From the NCBI GenBank assembly GCA_947459215.1, contig CANHCQ010000014.1, forward strand, positions 16,781 through 80,780: a stretch of DNA of 64,000 bases, in the 5' to 3' direction. Position 1 is the stretch's first letter, and every line of letters begins with the position of its first letter. Shown piece by piece: positions 25,806 through 32,838 of the stretch. The position numbers and the translations under genes were made by a program. Under the pieces are notes generated by a model. The model saw only the letters and a program-made list of their open reading frames with translations. It ran no database searches and was not told the DNA's origin. The stretch is from Phycisphaerales bacterium (GTDB lineage: Bacteria > Planctomycetota > Phycisphaerae > Phycisphaerales > UBA1924).

Positions 25806-27686
25806 TCACGCTGTCGCGAGTTCGCTTCCCACGAGCTGCGTCCGCACCAGTCTCTGATACACCGCACAGCGACCCAGGAGTTCCCCGTGCCGCCCGATGT
25901 CCACGATCTTGCCCTGATCCATCACCACGATGCGATCGGCCTGCACCACCGTGCTCAGCCGGTGGGCCACGATCAAGCACGTGCGGCCTTTGGTGAAATC
26001 ACTGATCGCCTCACCGATCAGGTGCTCGCTCTCGGCATCAATCATGCTCGTGGCTTCATCGAGAATCAGGATCGCCGGATTCCGCAGGATCGCCCGTGCG
26101 ATCGCGAGCCGCTGACGCTGGCCGCCCGACAAGCTCAAGCCCTGCTCGGCGATCGGCGTCTCGAGCCCCAGCGGCAGGCGCTCGATGAACTCGAGCGCCC
26201 GCGACTTGCGTGCCGCGTCGAGGATCTCGGCATCGCTCGCGTCGGTCGAGCCGTAGGAGATGTTTTGGCGGATCGTGCCGCTGAAGAGCACGGTCTCCTG
26301 CGTCACCACGCCGATCTGGCGGCGGAGGGAGCGCACCGAGAAATCACGGACATTGTTCCCGTCGATGAGCAGCATGCCCGCGTCGGGGTCATACAGCCGC
26401 GGCACGAGCGAGAGCAAGCTCGTCTTGCCGCAGCCGTTGGGACCGACGAAAGCGACGGTCTCGCCGTGGGCGATGTTGAGCGAGATGTCCTCGACCGCGG
26501 GCTTGGGCTGCGAGGCGTACTGAAGCGTGACGCCCCTGAACTCGATCGAGCGGGCGTGCCGCGCCAGGCGGGCGAGCTTGTGTCCGTGGCCCGGCTCGGG
26601 CGTAGAGGCCTGCAACTCCGTCAATCGATCCGCCGCCGCCGCACCGATCTGCAGGTCGGCGATGATGCCGGTGAGCGGCTTGAGCGCGCCGCCCGCCAGC
26701 CCCAGCCCTGCGAGCGCGACCAGGAAGTTCGCCGGATCCAGGGCGTTGTCGATCATCGCTTTGATCGCGATCAGAGCGAGCGTGCCCAGCGCAAGGATCG
26801 CGATTGCTTCGGTCAGCGGGCTTGCCAAGGCCCGCGCCGTGCGCACGCGGTTGAGTTCCCGCAGCATCTGCTTATTGGCGCGGTGGAAGCGGCCTTCCTC
26901 GATCCGCTCGGCGGTGTGCACCTTCACCACCCGCAGGCCCTGCAGCGCCTCAGTGGACACGCGGAGCAGATCGCTGTGGCTTTTGAGCGCCTGCTTCGAA
27001 GCCTTTCGGATACGCCGCGAGAGCAACCGGATGACGACTGCGATGATCCCGCCCGCGATGAACGCGACGAACGCCAGCCGCCAGTCGAGGATCACCGCCA
27101 CCGCCACCGCCGCCACCGCCTTGGTCGCCTCGGCCAGACCCTTGCCCAACAGGCTGTTGAGCGCCCCACCCAGCGACCCGGTGTCGTTCACAACGCGGCT
27201 CACCAGATCCGTCGCGCCGTTGCCGGCGGAGATCACATCCCGCAACGGGCGCTTGAGCACCCGTCGGAACGACTCACGCCGCACTTCCGTCACGACGCGG
27301 TTCACCAGCGTCTGCGACAGGTACGCGTGCAGGAAACTCGCCGCCGCACCCAGCACCGTCAGCACACCCAGGCCCACGAAGATCCACAGCGCGGCGGCAT
27401 ATGCCCCGCGGGGCAGTGCCTCGATCAGCGACTCGGGAATCGCGGCCTGCACCGCTGGCAAGTGTTCGGCCACTCGCCCGTTCAACTGCCGCGCGAGAAT
27501 GGGCAGATCGCGAATATTCGGGTCATCGCGGTTGGACGCCGCCAAGACGACGTTCTGCAGCACCGGGACCATCGCCAGCATGGCCGTGCCGACCCCGAGA
27601 GCGGAAAAGAACGCCAGCACCAGGGCTCCGAACAGAGCCGCCGGGTACCGCGTCATCCGCTTGGCAAAGGCAAAGAAGTTCCGCAT
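25806..27686 (-). CDS. MsbA-type ABC exporter (fused permease and ATPase)
   Basis: 626 residues, the usual size for a half-transporter working as a homodimer. The membrane domain has six segments (about 18-340) with a long periplasmic loop near 48-92. ATPase domain: Walker A G415-P-N-G-C-G-K-T422, Q-loop Q463, signature LSGGQ 519-523, Walker B 'ILILDE' ending at E544, and switch H575. The family exports lipids, lipid A or peptides; the substrate is not set by the sequence. The 'MIDAESE' D-loop is normal. Standalone gene, divergent from the dockerin gene at 27871. ATG 27686. Confidence 0.9.
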   Translation of the reverse strand: MRNFFAFAKRMTRYPAALFGALVLAFFSALGVGTAMLAMVPVLQNVVLAASNRDDPNIRDLPILARQLNGRVAEHLPAVQAAIPESLIEALPRGAYAAALWIFVGLGVLTVLGAAASFLHAYLSQTLVNRVVTEVRRESFRRVLKRPLRDVISAGNGATDLVSRVVNDTGSLGGALNSLLGKGLAEATKAVAAVAVAVILDWRLAFVAFIAGGIIAVVIRLLSRRIRKASKQALKSHSDLLRVSTEALQGLRVVKVHTAERIEEGRFHRANKQMLRELNRVRTARALASPLTEAIAILALGTLALIAIKAMIDNALDPANFLVALAGLGLAGGALKPLTGIIADLQIGAAAADRLTELQASTPEPGHGHKLARLARHARSIEFRGVTLQYASQPKPAVEDISLNIAHGETVAFVGPNGCGKTSLLSLVPRLYDPDAGMLLIDGNNVRDFSVRSLRRQIGVVTQETVLFSGTIRQNISYGSTDASDAEILDAARKSRALEFIERLPLGLETPIAEQGLSLSGGQRQRLAIARAILRNPAILILDEATSMIDAESEHLIGEAISDFTKGRTCLIVAHRLSTVVQADRIVVMDQGKIVDIGRHGELLGRCAVYQRLVRTQLVGSELATA

Positions 27687-27870
27687 CGGGGAAGGGTGAG
27701 TTTAGGGCTCGGTGGCGTTTGTTGGTGGCCCATCGGTTCAGACGCTCCAAGGCCGTGGGAACACGAGCCAAATGAAGCCAACATCTGCTTGAGAATTGGC
27801 CTGTGAAACGCGGAGCTCATTCGTTAAACTGGATGGACCGCCGGTCCGGCGGAACCGCAAGGAGCACCGA

Positions 27871-29238
27871 GTGCGTCGCCTCAACACGAACATCCTGTCG
27901 GGAGTCGCCTGCGCTGCCTCGCTCGTGTCGGTTGCACAAGCCCAGCAGGTGCAACACCTCGATCTCATTGTGGCATCGCGTGCGTACGGAACACTGCTCG
28001 CGATCAACCCTGCCGATGGCACGATTCGCTCGGTTGTCACCGGGCCCGATCTCCGCATTCCGGCGAAGACGATCCGAGGCACCGGGACCGCGCTCGCTGG
28101 AGCACTCAGCGGAGACATCGCCTGCTCGCGGGATGCCACGATCTACTGGAAACTCGCAACCACATCGACCACGTCCGCGACCTATCGCGTCGATCCCGCG
28201 AACGGAAACCGATCCGGCCTCTTTGGTTCCGCTGGCTCGCTGCACGACGCCAGCGGCTCCCCGATTCCGCTCGATGCCCAGACACTCCTCCTCGCCGCCG
28301 ACGGGTTCAACGGCGGAAGCAACGCGAATGCACGCGTCCTTCGATTCAAGCTCCCCGCCGGTCCCACCACCCTTGTCTCCGGCGACCTCGTGGGCGACGG
28401 CGTGCGCATGTTCAGAGGCCGTTCCATGGTGCTCGCAGACAACCGCACCGCTTTCGTCGCGGAGATCGGAAATTTCGGCGGACCCGCTAACTCGTCGGGG
28501 CTCTATCGGATCAACCTGCAGTCCGGCGCCCGCGAGCTCGTCTCGCGATTGCTGGTCCAGCCGCTGTCGCGCTCGAGCGTCTCCGGCGGCGTCCTGTCTC
28601 CATCAGCATTCATCTGGACCCGCGGCACGGGGCCGGTCGCAAACGGTCAGGTTCGTTCTTTACTCCTGGCCGGCGGCAAGCTCTACGCCGGGGTTTCGAG
28701 CAACGTCGCAGGCGTCTTCTACAGCGGCATTCTTGAGATCGATGTCTCCACCGGAGATCGTGCTCTGGTCGTCGGAACGGCGGTCCTCGACGATGGCATC
28801 GGCCTGTCCGTGGTGACCAATCCCCCATCGAATGCAGGCGCTCCCGCGTTCGACTCTCCCTCTGGTCTCACGCTTCTTGCTGACGGAACGATCGCCTTCA
28901 CCAGTCTGTTCACATACAACGCCGTCTATCGCCTCAATCTCGCGACACGCGAGCTGACAGTACTCGCGGACCTCGGGCCGCAGGTCACACCCGACGTCCG
29001 AGGCAACATGCAGCTTACAAGTATGACCCGGTACACTTCCTGCGGAGCGGACCTGAACCTCGATGGGTTCGTGGACGACGCCGACTTCTCGCTCTTCGCG
29101 GTCGCGTACGACATTCTGGACTGCGCCGATCCCGGTATCGCGCCGCCCTGCGCCGCCGATCTGACCGAAGACCTCGTTGTCGACGACCAGGACTTTGTGG
29201 CATTTGTGCCCGCGTACGACCGACTGTTGTGCGATTAA
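27871..29238 (+). CDS. Secreted beta-propeller-like protein with GC-type dockerin
   Basis: 455 residues from a GTG at 27871, chosen because an AAGGAG ribosome site ends 7 bases before it and a signal peptide follows at once ('ILSGVACAASLVSVAQAQ'). The body (about 30-385) is a series of short beta units with 'LLAINPADG', 'GLYRINLQSGARELVS', 'GILEIDVSTGDRALVV' and 'AVYRLNLATRELTVLA', which resembles NHL or SMP-30-type propellers. No catalytic residues are evident. The dockerin (about 390-455) has the long 'DCADPGIAPPCAADLT' linker and ends Leu-Cys-Asp rather than Cys-Pro. Probably a binding or scaffold role. Confidence 0.8.
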   Translation: MRRLNTNILSGVACAASLVSVAQAQQVQHLDLIVASRAYGTLLAINPADGTIRSVVTGPDLRIPAKTIRGTGTALAGALSGDIACSRDATIYWKLATTSTTSATYRVDPANGNRSGLFGSAGSLHDASGSPIPLDAQTLLLAADGFNGGSNANARVLRFKLPAGPTTLVSGDLVGDGVRMFRGRSMVLADNRTAFVAEIGNFGGPANSSGLYRINLQSGARELVSRLLVQPLSRSSVSGGVLSPSAFIWTRGTGPVANGQVRSLLLAGGKLYAGVSSNVAGVFYSGILEIDVSTGDRALVVGTAVLDDGIGLSVVTNPPSNAGAPAFDSPSGLTLLADGTIAFTSLFTYNAVYRLNLATRELTVLADLGPQVTPDVRGNMQLTSMTRYTSCGADLNLDGFVDDADFSLFAVAYDILDCADPGIAPPCAADLTEDLVVDDQDFVAFVPAYDRLLCD

Positions 29239-29295
29239 GCTCGCAGACCGACAGCCCCGATGCCTGTGGCGTCCACCGCGACAACAATCCCCCGC

Positions 29296-30291
29296 ATGAC
29301 CACCATCAAGACCGTCGCCGTCACCGGTGCCACTGGTTTCGTCGGCCGCGCCATCGTCGCCGAACTCCTCGCTCAGGGCTACCACGTCCGCGCGCTGGTC
29401 CGCAGCCGCGTGAAGGCCCGCGAAGTGCTCCCCCGTCCCGCGCCAAACTCCGCCACGCTCACCCTCGTCGAGGGCGACATCCACGACGACCGGTCGCCGG
29501 CGGAACTCGTCGCCGGCGCCGAGGCCTGCATCCACCTCATCGGCATCATCCGCGAAGAACGCGGCGGCGTCACCTTCCACCGCATGCACGTCGCTTCGAC
29601 GCGCCTCATCACCGAGGCCTGCAAGGCCGCGGGCGTGAACCGCTACCTGCAGATGTCGGCGCTTGGTGTGCGCGACGATGCGGACTGCGCGTACCGCACG
29701 TCCAAGTGGGAGGCCGAGCAGATCGTCCGCCGCAGCGGACTGGACTGGACCATCTTCCGCCCCGGCATGATCCACGGCAAGGACAGCAGCTTCCTGACCA
29801 TGGCCGCCGAGTGGTGCAAGGGTGAAGCCCCGCCGTTCTTCTTCCTCCCCTACTTCCGCGGCGGGAAGGAAGACACCAGCGTGCCGCTCGGCGGCGTGAA
29901 CTACCGCGACCCGGTCATTCAGCCCGTCGCCGTTGAAGATGTCGCCGCCGCGTTCGTCCGATCGCTCGCCCGGCCGCAGACCATCGGCGAGACGTACAAC
30001 CTCGTCGGCACCGAGCGCCTCACCTGGCCCGAGCTGCTCGTCGAGCTCCGCAACAACATCCCCGGCAGCAACGGAAACCTGCAGCCCTGGGGTCTGCCCG
30101 CGGACTTGATGGCCCTCAAGGCCCTCGGTGCGTCCTACGTCGGTCTCGGCGGCCTGCTGCCCTTCGACCACGGCATGGCCGTCATGGGCGGGCAGGACAA
30201 CACCGCCGAGACCAAGAAGGTCGAGGCCCATCTCGAGCTCAAGGCCAAGCCCTTCCGCCAGAGCTTCCGGGCCTACGCCGACGCACTGTGA
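29296..30291 (+). CDS. Atypical SDR, NDUFA9-like NAD(P)-binding protein
   Basis: 331 residues. The Rossmann motif G-A-T-G-F-V-G is at 11-17 and 'YHVRALVRS' follows beta-2. 'YRTSKWEAE' gives a Y-x-x-x-K-like pair, and 'GLDWTIFRPGMIHGKDSS' and 'PVAVEDVAAAFV' are typical of atypical SDRs related to complex I subunit NDUFA9 and to nucleoside-diphosphate-sugar epimerases. It could be a quinone-associated or redox-sensing reductase; the substrate is unknown. ATG 29296 directly precedes the Rossmann strand. The next gene, 149 bases on, is another SDR. Confidence 0.82.
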   Translation: MTTIKTVAVTGATGFVGRAIVAELLAQGYHVRALVRSRVKAREVLPRPAPNSATLTLVEGDIHDDRSPAELVAGAEACIHLIGIIREERGGVTFHRMHVASTRLITEACKAAGVNRYLQMSALGVRDDADCAYRTSKWEAEQIVRRSGLDWTIFRPGMIHGKDSSFLTMAAEWCKGEAPPFFFLPYFRGGKEDTSVPLGGVNYRDPVIQPVAVEDVAAAFVRSLARPQTIGETYNLVGTERLTWPELLVELRNNIPGSNGNLQPWGLPADLMALKALGASYVGLGGLLPFDHGMAVMGGQDNTAETKKVEAHLELKAKPFRQSFRAYADAL

Positions 30292-30361
30292 CGAGGGTGC
30301 GACAGCTTGGCCGCTCGGAGCCATGCAGCGGAGCTAGGCAGCGCCGCCCACGACGAATCAA

Positions 30362-30403
30362 CGACAGCCCCAGCCACGCTGGCGCACGTATGCGGCTGTC
30401 TTT
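30362..30403 (+). terminator. Possible terminator between the two SDR genes
   Basis: Outer arms GACAGCC and GGCTGTC enclose an inner CCAGC...GCTGG stem, followed by three T. A moderate candidate because of the two-stem layout and short T run. Confidence 0.4.
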
Positions 30404-30439
30404 GCACACCCTTGCGTGATTCCTTACACTTTCGTCCCG

Positions 30440-31477
30440 ATGAAGCTCCCCGCAGACAAGGTCAACCGCCTCCGGCCGTTCTACAACGGACGGACCGTCT
30501 GCGTCACCGGAGGCGCGGGCTTCATCGGCGGCCACCTCGTCGATGCGCTGCTGGGCCTCGGCGCCACCGTGCGCGTGCTCGACGACCTCTCCAACTCCAC
30601 GCTCGAACATCTCTCCGAACTGATCGATCTCGAGCCCGATCGCGTCCGCTTCGTCCGCGGCAGCGTGCTCGATGATGAAGCCCTCGCCGACGCCTTTAGC
30701 GGTGCCGCGACTGTCTTCCACCTCGCCGCCGTCGGCAGCGTGCAGCGCTCGGTCGACGACCCGCAGCGAACCTTCAGCGTCAACGCCACCGGCACGCTGC
30801 GCGTGCTGCAGGCGGCAAAGAAGACCACCTCGCTCTCGGGCGCGGGCGTCGAACGCGTGATCCTCGCGTCCAGTTCCTCGCCCTACGGCGACGACCCGCA
30901 CCTGCCCCGCGTCGAGACCCAGTTGCCCGCGCCCGTCTCGCCCTACGCCGCCAGCAAGCTCTCGGCCGAGAGCCTGCTGAGCGTGCACTCCAAGACCTAC
31001 GGCATGAGCACGCTGGCGCTGCGGCTGTTCAACGTCTTCGGCCCGCGCCAGCCGGGCAACTCGCCCTACTCCGGCGTCATCGCCGCCTTCGCCGAGAAAC
31101 TGCTCCACGCCGACGCCCCCGTCATCTTCGGCGATGGCCTGCAGTCCCGCGACTTCACCTACGTCGCCGATGCGGTGATGGCCTTCCTCCTCGCCGGTTC
31201 GGTCAAGGTCCCGCCCCGAGGCGAGGTCATCAACATCGGCACCGGCACGAGCGTCACCATGCTCGAACTCGCCCGCGCCATGGCCAACGCCGCCGGCGTG
31301 CCCCACATCCACCCGCAACTCCAGCCCGCCCGCCCCGCCGACGTGAAGCACTCGCTGGCCGACATCAGTAGGGCCAAGGAACTGCTCGGCTTTGAGCCCG
31401 CGTACTCGCTCGAGGCGGGGCTGCAGGACCTGATCGCCTGGCGTCGTCAGGCGGCGAGCGAGTCGTCCAACCGGTGA
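30440..31477 (+). CDS. Extended SDR, UDP-glucose 4-epimerase-like
   Basis: 345 residues. NAD-binding 'VTGGAGFIG' at 22-30; 'VFHLAAVGSVQRS' and the catalytic Y169-x-x-x-K173 in 'SPYAASK'; 'RLFNVFGPRQ' and 'RDFTYVADAV' are standard for sugar nucleotide epimerases and dehydratases. The usual 'SSSVYG' is 'SSSPYG' here. The most likely reaction is C4 epimerisation of a UDP-sugar for surface glycans; it could also be a related 4,6-dehydratase. ATG 30440. Its neighbours include several glycosyltransferases elsewhere in the window but none in the same operon. Confidence 0.87.
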   Translation: MKLPADKVNRLRPFYNGRTVCVTGGAGFIGGHLVDALLGLGATVRVLDDLSNSTLEHLSELIDLEPDRVRFVRGSVLDDEALADAFSGAATVFHLAAVGSVQRSVDDPQRTFSVNATGTLRVLQAAKKTTSLSGAGVERVILASSSSPYGDDPHLPRVETQLPAPVSPYAASKLSAESLLSVHSKTYGMSTLALRLFNVFGPRQPGNSPYSGVIAAFAEKLLHADAPVIFGDGLQSRDFTYVADAVMAFLLAGSVKVPPRGEVINIGTGTSVTMLELARAMANAAGVPHIHPQLQPARPADVKHSLADISRAKELLGFEPAYSLEAGLQDLIAWRRQAASESSNR

Positions 31478-31597
31478 TTTCGTGGGCTTCTCGAGCGAAG
31501 ATGCCGCACGCCAAGGGGTGTGTGAAGACTTGCCACCGCCCGTGATTTTGCTTGCACGATCGCTCCGATTCCCGCACAATCGGGGCGGAGGTTCTCC

Positions 31598-32281
31598 ATG
31601 CACGTGCGTTCCGCGGCGTTGGCACTGGCGCTTTCGGCGGCTCCCGCGTGGGCCGCGGTGTCGGTCTATGGACACGGGCCACGACTCGATGCATCGGCCG
31701 CGGGCGCCTCGTCGTACTACCCCGATTCCTACCAGCGGCACATCGCCGAGGGTTTCACGCTGGCGCAGTCGGTGGACCTCTCGGCCGTGCGCTTCTGGGG
31801 CTTTGCGCTGGGGGCGTTTCCGGTTCTCCCCGGCGGCTACACGATCAGCCTGTGGAAATCCGACGGCGTCTCGGACAACGGCGTCGCAGGCTCGCCGGGA
31901 ACCCTGCTCCTCCAGCAGGAAACGCTCGTCACCGATGCTCGCTTCTCGTCGCAGAACGAGCCCGCGAGCAACCCGGGCCTGACCCGGTACGACATCGATC
32001 TGGGCACGACGGTGCGACTGAACGCTGGCGAGCGGTATTGGATCTCGATCGCAGGCCGCGTCGAGCCCGAGATGTACTTCAAGTGGTCCTGGGCCGACTC
32101 CGCCACCAGCAGCGGGTACTGGTCCGGGTACAACGTCTTCTCGAGCAACTCGTGGTTCACGCTGGAGCCGCGGCCGTTCTCGACCGGAGGACAGGCGTTC
32201 GAGCTGTTCGCGATTCCGACGCCGTCGAGCACCGGCGTTCTCGCGCTTGCGATCGTCGCGGCGAGCCGCCGGCGGCGATAA
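31598..32281 (+). CDS. Secreted protein with PEP-CTERM-like sorting tail
   Basis: 227 residues. Signal peptide 1-19 ('LALALSAAPAWA'). The middle is beta-rich ('ISLWKSDGVSDNGV', 'LNAGERYWISIAG', 'MYFKWSWADS'). The C-terminus is 'IPTPSSTGVLALAIVAA' followed by a short Arg cluster (SRRRR): a Pro motif, a hydrophobic segment and an Arg end, that is, the PEP-CTERM architecture in the planctomycete style. Such proteins are handled by exosortase-like enzymes. This is a second surface-sorting route beside the dockerin tag. An upstream TTGCAC-17-CACAAT pair (31552-31580) resembles a promoter but would give a leader of only about 10 bases. Confidence 0.8.
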   Translation: MHVRSAALALALSAAPAWAAVSVYGHGPRLDASAAGASSYYPDSYQRHIAEGFTLAQSVDLSAVRFWGFALGAFPVLPGGYTISLWKSDGVSDNGVAGSPGTLLLQQETLVTDARFSSQNEPASNPGLTRYDIDLGTTVRLNAGERYWISIAGRVEPEMYFKWSWADSATSSGYWSGYNVFSSNSWFTLEPRPFSTGGQAFELFAIPTPSSTGVLALAIVAASRRRR

Positions 32282-32362
32282 CGTCCTATAACCAGTCGTT
32301 CCGGCTCATGAACCGCTTGAAGTTCGGACGCTCAGCGGCGAAAAGATAGACCGGCCTTGTAT

Positions 32363-32378
32363 GTTAGTTTATACTTAC
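32363..32378. promoter_or_regulatory. Candidate operator palindrome
   Basis: GTTAGT-TTAT-ACTTAC, matching in five of six arm positions, in an AT-rich patch just before the ribosome site (32382-32388) of the gene at 32395. It is flanked by TGTA and TACA. The position would allow a repressor to block expression. The protein that binds it is unknown. Confidence 0.4.
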
Positions 32379-32394
32379 TACAAAGGAGACGGTC

Positions 32395-32826
32395 ATGGCA
32401 ATGCTCCATTCTCCTGTTGGTCCGATGTCCGCGGGCTTTGGTGTTCGGGAGGGCGGCGGGAGTGTTGGCCGCGGGTCGTGGTTCGGTCTCGCGCTGCTCT
32501 GGTTCGGGCGCGGCATCGGGCTGCTGCTGGCGATCTTCTGGGGGCTGTTCTTCGTCGAGCACGTCAACGCGTGGTACTTGGACCCGAAAGGGTGGCCGCC
32601 GCTGTGGGTCACCGCCGCGATGGTGGCGCACGGCGTGATCATCCTCGGCCTCGCCGCGATGCTGCGCTGGACCTGGATCGGTGCGGCCCTCACGCTGGTC
32701 GGCACGATCGGGTTCATCGCCCCAACGCTCATCGGCGGAAAGCCGGCGTGGCTGATGCTGGTGAACCTTGTACCGATCGGCCTGGTCGCCATGGGAACCC
32801 TGATCGCCGCCCGCCGCGTGCGGTGA
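32395..32826 (+). CDS. Small membrane protein with four membrane segments
   Basis: 143 residues. Four hydrophobic segments (about 28-54, 68-88, 92-112, 118-136) with the conserved-looking 'FFVEHVNAWYLDPKGWPPLW' between the first two. It resembles small DUF membrane proteins of unknown role found near transcription regulators in many bacteria. A strong AAAGGAG ribosome site, 6 bases before ATG 32395, and an AT-rich palindrome just upstream suggest tight control. It ends 12 bases from the convergent dockerin gene. Confidence 0.75.
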   Translation: MAMLHSPVGPMSAGFGVREGGGSVGRGSWFGLALLWFGRGIGLLLAIFWGLFFVEHVNAWYLDPKGWPPLWVTAAMVAHGVIILGLAAMLRWTWIGAALTLVGTIGFIAPTLIGGKPAWLMLVNLVPIGLVAMGTLIAARRVR

Positions 32827-32838
32827 ACAACGCGCCGC

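Noticed and set aside
25887..27806. Long + strand frame over the ABC exporter gene
   Set aside because: Antisense shadow of a complete ABC transporter with all ATPase motifs.
31552..31580. TTGCAC-17-CACAAT promoter for the PEP-CTERM-like gene
   Set aside because: It would start transcription at the ribosome site, leaving almost no leader; kept only as a remark in the gene entry.
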